In this document: one piece after another, positions 45,080 through 52,782 of the stretch
How positions within the stretch are numbered: position 1 is the stretch's first letter
How the letters are laid out: the number at the start of each line of letters is the position of its first letter
Origin: Laspinema olomoucense D3b
Lineage (GTDB): Bacteria > Cyanobacteriota > Cyanobacteriia > Cyanobacteriales > Laspinemataceae
Direction: 5' to 3'
Length of the DNA: 64,000 bases
Assembly: GCF_025370785.1 (NCBI RefSeq)
Contig: NZ_JAMXFA010000012.1
Location: forward strand, 1 to 64,000
Position numbers and translations under genes: made by a program
Notes under the pieces: generated by a model
What the model saw: only the letters and a program-made list of their open reading frames with translations
Databases searched by the model: none
Told to the model about the DNA's origin: nothing

Positions 45080-45292
45080 CTATTCTTCGACAATTTCCAC
45101 CAAGTCTTCGATGAGAACGTCGAAAGTCCGAGCCAGCTTGTGAATCGCGGTAAAATCTACCAGCGCCAGTCCTGGCGATCGCGCATAATGCCGGACCGTA
45201 CTGTACACCAGACCCGAACGGTCAGACACTTCTTTGAGGTTCCATCCCTTCTCATTCGCAAACTCACGAATTCGTAATCTAACTAAACCCAC
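45080..45292 (-). CDS. XRE-family HTH regulator, first of a tandem pair
   Basis: A 70-residue Cro/C1-type protein, GTG start at 45292 (MGLVRLRIREFANEKGWNLKEVSDRSGLVYSTVRHYARSPG...). The HTH spans residues about 8-45 and the tail is FTAIHKLARTFDVLIEDLVEIVEE. It is 102 bp upstream of its paralogue, and both stop with an Glu-Glu end. ACTTGACAA lies just upstream of the start at 45298-45306. The pair may share operators and cross-regulate. A toxin-antitoxin role is conceivable, but no toxin gene adjoins. Confidence 0.8.
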   Translation of the reverse strand: MGLVRLRIREFANEKGWNLKEVSDRSGLVYSTVRHYARSPGLALVDFTAIHKLARTFDVLIEDLVEIVEE

Positions 45293-45402
45293 AATTTACT
45301 TGACAAACGATAAGAGGATATCTTTTAATAGATTTAACACAGAGATAAAAGCGATCGCCCCCAGGTCTGGAAAACTAACGGGCGATCGCTCCTAAAACCT
45401 AT

Positions 45403-45948
45403 ATGGACAGTTCGCTGGTGTTCAAGCTACTTGCTATAGAAGCCAGTAACTCTTTTAGTCAGCCACTATCCAAGGCATCTACTATGATATCAAACTCTCA
45501 ACCCTCTTCGCCAGTTATCCGCCAATCTAAAATTAACCACACCTCGGACATCCTGCATCCCTTGGCGCGATTTGTCACAGAAGAAACCGTGGCCCTAATG
45601 TTCGGCATCTCAGAAGCGGATATCTATCGCATTGATTGTATGCGCCATGTTGTTTATGTGCATGGCAAAGGCGTGAGTCGGTTTGTGAGTTATGCCGACT
45701 TCCCGCCCATTTTGGGAGTGGCATCACCGACCCTGCCGGATTTGGCGCAGTGGCACAAGCGCTGGCGTAAGGGGTGGCGGAGTCATTATGCACCGGAGTT
45801 TTGGACACAATTTTATCAGGTTCAACTCCAAAAATCCCAGAAATTAGAACAGTTGCAGGCTTGGGGATTGTTGATTCGTTTGCTGAAATCTGGCCTATCC
45901 CAGACTGCCTTAATTGAATTGCGACAGGCTTATAAACTGAAAAAATAG
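45403..45948 (+). CDS. Conserved cyanobacterial hypothetical protein
   Basis: A 181-residue protein. A variable N-terminal 50 residues (an internal ATG lies at 45484) precedes ARFVTEETVALMFGISEADIYRIDCMRHVVYVHGKGVSRFVSYADFPPIL, which resembles a helix-turn-helix element followed by beta strands. A basic Trp-rich segment, WHKRWRKGWRSHYAPEFW, and a helical tail follow. I do not recognise a family name; the pattern is like proteins common in filamentous cyanobacteria. It is transcribed divergently from the XRE pair, so DNA binding by those regulators could control it. Confidence 0.6.
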   Translation: MDSSLVFKLLAIEASNSFSQPLSKASTMISNSQPSSPVIRQSKINHTSDILHPLARFVTEETVALMFGISEADIYRIDCMRHVVYVHGKGVSRFVSYADFPPILGVASPTLPDLAQWHKRWRKGWRSHYAPEFWTQFYQVQLQKSQKLEQLQAWGLLIRLLKSGLSQTALIELRQAYKLKK

Positions 45949-46149
45949 GGGGAGTTTCAGACGTACAACAGGAGGTTTTTACACTTAACTGCACCTCCGA
46001 TCCCCTCCCCTTAGCAAGGGGAGGGTTAGGGTGGGGTTCCCTCTTGGCGATCGCCCTAAAAACAGCCGCTTTAGAAAATGTCCACCTCCTTCACTCAATC
46101 CCCCTTTACTCTCTTATCTTAGAATTCCAGGCATAGTGAGGGTTTACTC

Positions 46150-47109
46150 ATGAATCGACCGGCTTCTGGAATTCAAATGTATTTACAAAGGATGGAAGGG
46201 TTGAAAGTTGGTAGGACTTACACCCTCCTCCCACCGGATAGTTTTAAATCAGTATGGGAAAAAGCGATCGGTCAACCTACCTATCAGGAATGGACTAATC
46301 TCTTAGCTTGGGAAGCCCAGGCAGTCGCTAAAGGACAAGGTACTAATCCTCTGGCCATTTTATTAGGGGATTCGATTTCGATGTGGTTTCCCCCCGAACT
46401 ACTGCCGCCGGGGAGACTGTGGCTCAATCAAGGAATTTCCGGGGATAATACCAGCGGAATTTTAAAGCGATTGTGGACATTTTCCGAGACCAAACCTCAT
46501 ACCATTTATATCCTAGCAGGCATTAACGATTTGCGTCAGGGTAAACCCGATGCCAGTATTGCAGATAATATTTATTATACAGTCCGGGAACTGCAACTCA
46601 TTCACCCCCCAGCTAAAGTGGTGGTGCAATCGATTCTACCCACCCGACTGGCGGCACTTCCTAATAGTAGAATTCGTAAAATTAATCTCGAACTCGCGGC
46701 GATATCCCGATCCGAAGGCGCAATCTATTTCGACCTCAATTCCGGCTTTACCAACGACGAAGATAGGTTACAGCGCGAGTTAACCACCGACGGAATCCAT
46801 TTGAGCCAAGCGGGATACCAACTCTGGCAAAAAGCCCTGCATCAGATGACATCTCGCTTAGACCTCAATCGGGATAACCGATATCAGCAATGGTTGCAAA
46901 AGTCTCCCAGTTTTACCCTGGATGGCAAAACTTATACTTGGGTTTCCTATCAACCTGAATCCGGAGATAGCTTACCGCAATTGTCTCAGAAAGCCTTTGG
47001 ATTTGATAGCTTTGAATACTGGGATTTAATTGCTTTGAAAAACAATCTAGGGTTTGAGGAAAAGTTAGGAAACCGAACAATTTTGATTCCTAAAACTGGG
47101 GGGAAATAA
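46150..47109 (+). CDS. SGNH/GDSL-family hydrolase
   Basis: A 319-residue protein with all SGNH blocks: ILLGDSIS (Ser block), LNQGISGDNTSGI (Gly), LAGINDLRQG (Asn), and TTDGIHLSQAGYQLW (Asp-His). SGNH hydrolases cleave esters of lipids, sugars or peptidoglycan acetyl groups. The C-terminal part after residue 240 includes DLNRDNRYQQWLQ and WVSYQPESGDSLPQLSQKAFG, which looks like a distant LysM-like or substrate-binding tail. No signal peptide is clear; the N-terminus MNRPASGIQMYLQRMEGLK is polar. A cytoplasmic or anchored role cannot be decided. Confidence 0.8.
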   Translation: MNRPASGIQMYLQRMEGLKVGRTYTLLPPDSFKSVWEKAIGQPTYQEWTNLLAWEAQAVAKGQGTNPLAILLGDSISMWFPPELLPPGRLWLNQGISGDNTSGILKRLWTFSETKPHTIYILAGINDLRQGKPDASIADNIYYTVRELQLIHPPAKVVVQSILPTRLAALPNSRIRKINLELAAISRSEGAIYFDLNSGFTNDEDRLQRELTTDGIHLSQAGYQLWQKALHQMTSRLDLNRDNRYQQWLQKSPSFTLDGKTYTWVSYQPESGDSLPQLSQKAFGFDSFEYWDLIALKNNLGFEEKLGNRTILIPKTGGK

Positions 47110-47181
47110 TACTCTTGTGCAGCAAACACCCTGGGCGAAGGGCGAAGCTAAACACCGGCGGGGGTTCAAACCCTAGTTCTG

Positions 47182-47352
47182 TCAAGTATTGATTTGTAGG
47201 GGCGCAATGCTTGCGCCCTGGGGCGTATGCAATACGCCCCTACAAGAAACAATTATTTTTCCTCGTGACGTGGAATTTGTTGCAGTTTGGCTAAGATTGG
47301 GGTTGCCGTCTATCAGCCAAATAAAGATGTGGGTATCTAATAATAAGCGCAT
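47182..47352 (-). pseudogene. VapC-type PIN toxin truncated by an inverted repeat
   Basis: The frame starts at ATG 47352, overlapping the antitoxin stop by one base (TGATG). MRLLLDTHIFIWLIDGNPNLSQ is a classical PIN-domain start with the first Asp and THIF motif. After about 35 codons the frame enters the GTAGGGGCG inverted repeat (47196-47243) and ends at 47182. The central and C-terminal catalytic acids are missing, so the toxin cannot be active. Confidence 0.75.
47196..47243. repeat. GTAGGGGCG inverted-repeat element
   Basis: GTAGGGGCGCAATGCTTGCG and GGGCGTATGCAATACGCCCC-type arms form a 48-bp palindromic element with outer arms GTAGGGGCG/CGCCCCTAC. Short elements of this type are frequent in cyanobacterial spacers. 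Here it lies at the point where the PIN domain breaks off. Confidence 0.7.
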
Positions 47353-47576
47353 CACATATACTCAGCAAAATCATTAAGGGGTGCATCAAAGTCTTCGGCC
47401 ATCTTTATTTTGCCAGGGATACAACCAAATAAATTTTTACGGCTGATTTTTTTCTCTACAAATAGTTCCGGCTGTTGTTGCCAACGGGTAACTAAGTAGG
47501 AGACGAGTTGCAACTGCTCTTTTGGATCGAGTTGGGTGACTTCTGCTAAGACTTTTTCTAGGAGGGGACTCATCAT
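47352..47576 (-). CDS. Antitoxin (DUF2281-like) of the truncated VapC
   Basis: About 74 residues. MMSPLLEKVLAEVTQLDPKEQLQLVSYLVTRW is an amphipathic helical N-terminus typical of small cyanobacterial VapB-type antitoxins, followed by a C-terminal tail (GKIKMAEDFDAPLNDFAEYM) of the kind that threads into PIN toxins. ATG 47576 is used; an upstream TTG at 47585 is possible. The paired toxin is truncated, so this may be an orphan antitoxin able to neutralise related toxins. Confidence 0.7.
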   Translation of the reverse strand: MMSPLLEKVLAEVTQLDPKEQLQLVSYLVTRWQQQPELFVEKKISRKNLFGCIPGKIKMAEDFDAPLNDFAEYM

Positions 47577-47644
47577 TGACCTCAACCTTGGGGTTTCTTT
47601 GATTGTACTACTTTGGGAGGGGAAAGGGGGAAAAAGTCTGGTAA

Positions 47645-47710
47645 AAGAAACCGGGTTTCTAGCAGCATCTGGTGTTTCTTCACCAAAATTTAAGAAAGAA
47701 ACCCAGTTTC
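47645..47710. repeat. Palindrome doublet (AGAAACC-GGTTTCT family)
   Basis: AAGAAACCGGGTTTCTAG (47645-47662) and GAAACCCAGTTTC (47698-47710) lie about 53 bp apart between the truncated TA locus and the next antitoxin gene. Confidence 0.65.
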
Positions 47711-47759
47711 ACCCGTCGCGGGGATGAGGTAAAATGGGGGTACTATCCTAAAATGCACT

Positions 47760-47969
47760 ATGCTAACCACGGAAACTGAACTCTTAGCTATCCTTCGCAA
47801 CCTCCCCCAACCCGCCTTGGAAGAAGCCAAAATATTCTTAGACTTTTTAGCTTGGCGGTATCAAAACCCCTCGCCCAAAGGAGCAAATTTAATCGCCAGT
47901 CTGCGGGGAAAAGCCACAGGGGACATGACTACTGATGAGATTCTAAATTTAACGCGGGGTGAGGAATGA
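47760..47969 (+). CDS. Antitoxin (DUF2281-like), full-length paralogue of 3182-3334
   Basis: A 69-residue protein: MLTTETELLAILRNLPQPALEEAK, then IFLDFLAWRYQNPSPKG, then NLIASLRGKATGDMTTDEILN-LTRGEE. The C-terminal GKATGDMTTDEIL-like tail is where such antitoxins bind PIN toxins. It overlaps the toxin stub by four bases (ATGA). It is the full-length version of the gene at 3182-3334. Confidence 0.75.
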   Translation: MLTTETELLAILRNLPQPALEEAKIFLDFLAWRYQNPSPKGANLIASLRGKATGDMTTDEILNLTRGEE

Positions 47970-48049
47970 CGGATTTCCTCGTGGATAGCAATGTGATTCT
48001 GGATGTATTAACCCAGGATTCCCATTTGTTTGAGGGGTCAGCAGCGTAA
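47966..48049 (+). pseudogene. PIN-toxin stub with premature stop
   Basis: ATG 47966 gives MTDFLVDSNVILDVLTQDSH-LFEGSAA and then TAA at 48047. The frame beyond continues with LADCAETGNKIW, which looks like the next part of a PIN domain, so a nonsense change (for example CAA to TAA) is likely. The rest of the PIN domain is lost, because the next gene starts at 48082. Confidence 0.7.
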
Positions 48050-48081
48050 CTGGCCGATTGTGCTGAAACTGGAAATAAAAT

Positions 48082-48414
48082 ATGGTTTTTTTACCAGAAG
48101 ACTCCATTATTAACCCATCAAAACTAACTCACTATTTACTCGTCCAACTTCCTAAAGATGATAAATCTAAATTCTTAGCACAGGCAGGATATACAGTAGA
48201 GAACTGGCAACAACTAGAACAAGATTTAAGAACCCAAGTCCTCACTCAACCCGCTGAACCCATTGAAACCACTCCTTATGGTCAAAAATATATAATTCGT
48301 GCAATTTTGCGAGGTCAAAATGGCATTAAACTGAAAATATTAACAATATGGATGGTCAATAATAATGAAACCCGATTTGTAACCCTAGTCCCCGACAAAG
48401 GAGAAAATCAATGA
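48082..48414 (+). CDS. DUF6883-like protein
   Basis: A 110-residue protein. NPSKLTHYLLVQLPKDDKSKFLAQAGYTVENWQQLEQDL is the helical half and QKYIIRAILRGQNGIKLKILTIWMV is the beta half with a final LVPDKGE. The pattern matches DUF6883, a small family often encoded beside DUF4926. The stop overlaps the next gene by 4 bp (ATGA), so the two are coupled. The pair layout recalls toxin-antitoxin modules, but no activity is established to my knowledge. It stands immediately after a PIN-toxin stub. Confidence 0.65.
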   Translation: MVFLPEDSIINPSKLTHYLLVQLPKDDKSKFLAQAGYTVENWQQLEQDLRTQVLTQPAEPIETTPYGQKYIIRAILRGQNGIKLKILTIWMVNNNETRFVTLVPDKGENQ

Positions 48415-48734
48415 AACCTCAATATCCTCTATTTTCCCAAGTTGCCCTCACGGGAGATTTGCCCCAATATCACCTCAAACGGGGTGATATTGCCACGATT
48501 GTTGAACATTATCATCACCCCGAGTCCCCAGAAGATGGGTATAGTTTAGAAGGATTTGATGTTCCTCAAATTACCATTGAAGTGACGGCATCACAGATTA
48601 TGCCCCTGAGTGACTATTTGAGAGAGGAAGCAATTTTAAGTAAATTTCGCAACCTGTCAGAACATCAACAAAAACAACTAGAAGAATACCTGGATTTTCT
48701 GTTGCAAAAAGACCAAACGACTCCGGTGAATTAA
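48411..48734 (+). CDS. DUF4926-like protein
   Basis: A 107-residue protein that begins with a DUF4926-type domain: YPLFSQVALTGDLPQYHLKRGDIATIVEHYHHPE...DGYSLEGFD. A C-terminal helical tail, EEAILSKFRNLSEHQQKQLEEYLDFLLQK, resembles the N-terminal helix of DUF2281-type antitoxins, so this may be a fused partner. It overlaps the DUF6883-like gene by 4 bp. Function unknown. A palindrome doublet follows at 48768-48835. Confidence 0.7.
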   Translation: MKPQYPLFSQVALTGDLPQYHLKRGDIATIVEHYHHPESPEDGYSLEGFDVPQITIEVTASQIMPLSDYLREEAILSKFRNLSEHQQKQLEEYLDFLLQKDQTTPVN

Positions 48735-48767
48735 GAATTTGAGGTTTTAGGGTCTGTGGGTGGGAAA

Positions 48768-48835
48768 AGAAACCGGGTTTCTAACTGTCTCTCTGTGGAG
48801 ACCCGAAGACATCTCAAAGAAACCCGGTTTCTCGG
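48768..48835. repeat. Palindrome doublet (AGAAACC-GGTTTCT family)
   Basis: AAGAAACCGGGTTTCTAA (from 48768) and AAAGAAACCCGGTTTCTCGG (48816-48835) lie 48 bp apart in the spacer before the TPR-CHAT gene. Confidence 0.75.
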
Positions 48836-48939
48836 AGTCGGGGGGTGGGGTATAATCGAGTTGGGGTTGTGTGGCTGTTGGGTGGCGCGAGGCTTCACCG
48901 CACCGACAACACCTAACCAAGACTCATGGAGGCGGAACA

Positions 48940-51900
48940 ATGTCGATTTGGCGTGAGAGATGGCAAAACCTATGGCAGAGGCTCAACATCCCTTTATTCC
49001 ACTCCCAGCCTCAGCCCCCCAGAACCTCCCACCCTCAAGTTAATGTCATCCGTGAAGAATACTTAGCAATTTGGTTAGAAATACTGAAAGCGGAAAAAAG
49101 AGGATTAAGCGAGAAACAAATTTATCCCCTTTTCCAAAAATACCAAGACCAACTCGACCTCGATTTTGCCGAAACCGTTACCCAATGGTTTCACTCCCAA
49201 CTCGACCCCGAGGATCTTGATAAAAATAAAGACCTAGCCAAAAATCTTCATTATTTTGCTGTTCATATTTGGGGGTTCCCATTAGGCAGTCGAGCCAATA
49301 ATCTGGAAATTGCCATTGCTGCCTACCAAGCGGCCTTAGAAGTCTGCATCCGCAGCGCCTTTCCCGAAGATTGGGCAATGACTCAAAATAACTTGGCGAT
49401 TGCCTACAATGACCGCATCAGGGGAGAGCGAGGGGACAATATCGAGCAGGCGATTTCCTGCTACCAAGCCGCCTTAGAAGTCTACACCCGCACCGCCTTT
49501 CCCGAAAAATGGGCAACGACTCAAAATAACTTGGGGAATGCCTACAAGGACCGCATCCGGGGAGAGCGAGCGGACAATATCGAGGAGGCGATTCGCCGCT
49601 ACCAAACCGCCTTAGAAGTCTGCATCCGCAGCGCCTTTCCCGAAGATTGGGCAATGACTCAAAATAACTTGGCGATTGCCTACAATGACCGCATCAGGGG
49701 AGAGCGAGGGGACAATATCGAGCAGGCGATTTCCTGCTACCAAGCCGCCTTAGAAGTCCGCACCCGCACCGCCTTTCCCGAAAAATGGGCAATGACTCAA
49801 AATAACTTGGCGGTTGCCTACAATAACCGCATCCGGGGAGAGCGAGCGGACAATATCGAGGAGGGGATTCGCCGCTTCCAAGCCGCCTTAGAAGTCTACA
49901 CCCGCAGCGCCTTTCCCGAAGATTGGGCAAGGACTCAAAATAACTTGGGAGAAGCCTACAAGGACCGCATCCGGGGAGAGCAAGCCGACAATATCGAGGA
50001 GGCGATTCGCTGCTTCCAATCCGCTTTAGAAGTCCGCACCCGCACCGCCTTTCCCGAAAATTGGGGAAGGACTCAAAATAACTTGGGAGAAGCCTACCGA
50101 ACGCGCATCCAAGGAGAGCCAGAGGAGAATATAGAGCAGGCGATCGCCTGCTACAAAGCCGCCTTAGAAATCCGCACCCCCTCATCCTTCCCCCTAGACT
50201 GCCTCCAAACCGGAAGCAACCTCGGCAACCTCGGCTACCGCATCCACTACTGGGAAATCGCCATTGAAGGCTACGACAACGCCATCCGCGCCGTGGAACA
50301 AAGCCGCAACTGGGCGACCTCCCCCAACAGCAAACGGAAAATCCTGGAAGATGCCCTGCCCATCTATGGCAAAATGATACAAGCCTGCATCCACCTGGAA
50401 CGCTACGACCAAGCCCTGCTGACCGTGGAGCGCAGTAAGTCCCGCACCCTGATGGAAATGCTCACCAGCGCCGACCTGGTTCCCAAAAACGCCACCCCCG
50501 AACAACAGGAACAATATCGCCAACTCAACCGGGAAATCGCCGCCCTGCAACAATCTTTCGCAGCACCGGAGAGCGCCGCAGACGGGGAGACGGGGACCGG
50601 GGGAACGGGGGAAACCCGGGGAAACCGGGAGATAGCCAGACCCTCCGAGACACCGGGAACCGCTCTCCTGCAAAGCCTGCTGCAACAACGGGACAGCCTG
50701 CTGGCGCAAATCAATGACCCGGACTTCAACGCCTTCCAGAATGTGCGCGCCCAACTGCCGGACTTTCGCCAACTCCTCACTCCGGAAACCGCTCTCATCG
50801 AATGGTATCTGCCCCAAGACCCGGACCTGGGAGCCTGGGCCTTCACCGTCACCCTGGACCAGGACCGCCCCCAGATTCACCCCTACAGCTACAGCGCCGA
50901 GGAACGCCACAGCCTCGACCAATTCAACCAAACCTACTTCGCCGACTACCGCCAACCCAGTTGGTATAAAGCCCTAGACCGACGCCTGGATGACCTCGCC
51001 GAACATCTCCACCTGTCCGATATCATCGCCGCCCTCCCGGATACCTGCCAAAGGCTGATTCTGATTCCCCATCTCTACCTGCACCTGTTCCCCCTCCACG
51101 CCTTATCCGTTGAGCTCAACGCCCCCGCTACCCCGTTACTGGAGCGCTTTAGCCAAGGGGTCAGCTACGCCCCCAGTTGCCAAATTCTGGACTACATCCA
51201 CAACCGCCCCCAACCGGCCACGGAACCCCAATTCTTCGCCGTACAGAACCCCACGGAAGACCTCAGCTATGCCCAAATGGAGGTGGAGTTCATCCGCCCC
51301 TACTTCGACCCCAACTGCTATATCCTCACCCAGCAAGCGGCGACGAAATCCGCCCTCAATCGCCGGGAAACTCTGGAGAAACTGCGCAAGAGTCATATTA
51401 TTCATTTTGCCTGTCACGGGGGATTTGATAGCGAAAATCCCCTGAATTCCGCTGTGATTTTGGCGGGGGATGCACCCCTGGAATCGGCCTCCCGGGAGCC
51501 GGAACCCCAGACTCTCACTCTCCGGGATGGTCGCCGCTTCGACACGGCACACCAAGGCTTAACCCTAGGGGAAATTTATCGCAATCTGGAAATTCCCGCC
51601 TGTCGTCTGGTGATGCTTTCGGCTTGTGAGACGGGACTAATCGGGAGTTTGTTGACCGATGAATATATTGGGTTAGCCAGTGGGTTTTTGTATGCGGGAA
51701 CTCCTGCGGTGGTGAGTAGTTTATGGTGTGTGGATGATTTTGCCACGGCTTGTTTGGCGATTCGTTTCTATTATGAATTGCGCCAAGATGAGCGGGTGGT
51801 GATGGCGTTACATCGATCTCAAAATTGGCTGAGGGGGGTTTCGGTTCAGGGGTTTTTGGAGTGGTGTAGTCAGGGTTTGAAGATGACGGAGGAGGAGTGT

Positions 51901-51993
51901 GAGATGATTGATTTTAAGTTGATGGATTATGATGAGAGTTGTCCGTTTGGCGATCGGCGTTATTGGTCGGCTTTTGTGGCGATCGGTTTGTAG
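48940..51993 (+). CDS. TPR-CHAT caspase-like protease
   Basis: About 1017 residues. ATG 48940 is chosen because GGAGG lies 7 nt upstream; the longer frame to 48871 has no ribosome site. A helical N-terminal region is followed by seven 46-residue TPR-like units (about residues 120-430), each of the form NIEQAI-YQAALEV-TR-AFP-W-TQNNL-AY-RI-GE. A coiled-coil linker and Gly/Glu/Thr-rich spacer lead to a C-terminal CHAT domain with HFACHGG (His 826) and MLSACETG (Cys 896), the caspase-type dyad. CHAT proteases act in several bacterial defence systems and in cell death. Target and trigger are unknown, and no gasdermin or CRISPR gene adjoins. Confidence 0.9.
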   Translation: MSIWRERWQNLWQRLNIPLFHSQPQPPRTSHPQVNVIREEYLAIWLEILKAEKRGLSEKQIYPLFQKYQDQLDLDFAETVTQWFHSQLDPEDLDKNKDLAKNLHYFAVHIWGFPLGSRANNLEIAIAAYQAALEVCIRSAFPEDWAMTQNNLAIAYNDRIRGERGDNIEQAISCYQAALEVYTRTAFPEKWATTQNNLGNAYKDRIRGERADNIEEAIRRYQTALEVCIRSAFPEDWAMTQNNLAIAYNDRIRGERGDNIEQAISCYQAALEVRTRTAFPEKWAMTQNNLAVAYNNRIRGERADNIEEGIRRFQAALEVYTRSAFPEDWARTQNNLGEAYKDRIRGEQADNIEEAIRCFQSALEVRTRTAFPENWGRTQNNLGEAYRTRIQGEPEENIEQAIACYKAALEIRTPSSFPLDCLQTGSNLGNLGYRIHYWEIAIEGYDNAIRAVEQSRNWATSPNSKRKILEDALPIYGKMIQACIHLERYDQALLTVERSKSRTLMEMLTSADLVPKNATPEQQEQYRQLNREIAALQQSFAAPESAADGETGTGGTGETRGNREIARPSETPGTALLQSLLQQRDSLLAQINDPDFNAFQNVRAQLPDFRQLLTPETALIEWYLPQDPDLGAWAFTVTLDQDRPQIHPYSYSAEERHSLDQFNQTYFADYRQPSWYKALDRRLDDLAEHLHLSDIIAALPDTCQRLILIPHLYLHLFPLHALSVELNAPATPLLERFSQGVSYAPSCQILDYIHNRPQPATEPQFFAVQNPTEDLSYAQMEVEFIRPYFDPNCYILTQQAATKSALNRRETLEKLRKSHIIHFACHGGFDSENPLNSAVILAGDAPLESASREPEPQTLTLRDGRRFDTAHQGLTLGEIYRNLEIPACRLVMLSACETGLIGSLLTDEYIGLASGFLYAGTPAVVSSLWCVDDFATACLAIRFYYELRQDERVVMALHRSQNWLRGVSVQGFLEWCSQGLKMTEEECEMIDFKLMDYDESCPFGDRRYWSAFVAIGL

Positions 51994-51994
51994 G

Positions 51995-52203
51995 GGACCC
52001 CACCCTAACCCTCCCCAAGACACAGGGGAGGGGACCGGAGGTTCAGTTAAATATGAGGCAAATCCCCGAGGTGAATAACAGATGACAGCTAGAGAAAAGA
52101 GGACCCCACCCTAGCCCTCCCCTTGGCAAGGGGAGGGGACCGGAGGTGGAGTTAAATATGAGGCAAATCCCCGAGGTGAATAACAGATGACAGCTAGAGA
52201 AAA
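51995..52203. repeat. 105-bp tandem duplication
   Basis: 51995-52098 and 52101-52203 are near-identical, differing mainly in the hairpin (CTCCCCAAGACACAGGGGAGG against CTCCCCTTGGCAAGGGGAGG). Each unit carries a GGACCGGAGGT ribosome-like site and the start of the next gene, ATGACAGCTAGAGAAAA. The duplication begins 1-2 bases after the TPR-CHAT stop. Confidence 0.85.
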
Positions 52204-52426
52204 TCTGATTCAAGCCATTCAAACCCTCCCTGAATCCCAGGTGGATCAGGTTTTAGCCTATATTAATCAAGTCAGGGCCCAGGAGGGTAAAACTCAGGAA
52301 CCAGACTCTCAGGCAAAGCCATGTTTTGATGACATTTGGTGGAATAACTTATCTCAGTTTAGCCCGGACTTTTTAGAAGTTCGAGAACAACCTCAAATCC
52401 CGGCACGAGAGGATATTTTTGAATGA
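52187..52426 (+). CDS. Antitoxin (DUF2281-like) with duplicated 5' end
   Basis: A 79-residue protein. MTARENLIQAIQTLPESQVDQVLAYINQVRA is the helical N-terminus of DUF2281-like antitoxins, and the acidic C-terminus (PDFLEVREQPQIPAREDIFE) would bind the toxin. Its upstream region and first five codons are duplicated 105 bp upstream. It overlaps by four bases a PIN-toxin stub. The toxin is essentially absent, so the antitoxin is an orphan. Confidence 0.7.
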   Translation: MTARENLIQAIQTLPESQVDQVLAYINQVRAQEGKTQEPDSQAKPCFDDIWWNNLSQFSPDFLEVREQPQIPAREDIFE

Positions 52427-52452
52427 GATTCTTACTCGATTTATTCGCCTAA
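52423..52452 (+). pseudogene. PIN-toxin start stub, nine codons
   Basis: ATG 52423 overlaps the antitoxin stop and reads MRFLLDLFA then TAA. MRFLLD is the expected start of a VapC PIN domain. The gene breaks where the convergent MazF-type gene ends (52441). Confidence 0.6.
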
Positions 52453-52782
52453 AATAATCTGTAAAACATTGCGTAGTGCTTCTTTATCCGTTTCTTGCAG
52501 TTGTCCAAGTTGTCTTAACACCAGTCCTTTTTCCACTGTAGCAATAATGCCTTTGATGACAGAAGGTTTTAGTAAACCCGCCTCCTTCCAGTAAACTACA
52601 GTGCGATCGCCTACCCTACTGGCAAGAGATCGCTGACTGGTAATAGCCATAACTATTAAATCGGAGTGTTCTTGATTGTACAGATTTGAGCTAACTACTA
52701 CTGCCGGACGTTTTTTGGCACTCGTTTGGTCTGTAAAGGGAAATGGAATTAAGATAATATCGCCGAAGCTATAACTGGTCAT
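52441..52782 (-). CDS. MazF/PemK-family endoribonuclease toxin
   Basis: About 113 residues from ATG 52782 (MTSYSFGDIILIPFPFTDQTSAKKRPAVVVSSN), which matches family N-termini. The longer frame to 52848 has a poorly conserved leader. GDIILIPFPF, KKRPAVVVSS and SVIKGIIATVEKGLVLRQLGQL are typical MazF/PemK segments. MazF toxins cut single-stranded RNA at specific short sequences. The upstream antitoxin gene overlaps by 14 bp. This TA pair looks intact, unlike its neighbours. Confidence 0.85.
   Translation of the reverse strand: MTSYSFGDIILIPFPFTDQTSAKKRPAVVVSSNLYNQEHSDLIVMAITSQRSLASRVGDRTVVYWKEAGLLKPSVIKGIIATVEKGLVLRQLGQLQETDKEALRNVLQIILGE

Noticed and set aside
47150-47180. Possible tRNA T-arm (GGTTCAAACC)
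   Set aside because: No acceptor or anticodon stem can be built around it; the sequence is spacer next to a repeat.
49178-50185. Cys/Arg-rich reading frames on the strand opposite the TPR repeats
   Set aside because: They mirror the period of the TPR repeats and disappear outside them. The TPR-CHAT gene explains this region.
50194-50955. 253-residue frame opposite the TPR-CHAT gene
   Set aside because: It is an antisense shadow of the GC-rich CHAT linker, with Val/Gly/Leu-biased composition and no family pattern.
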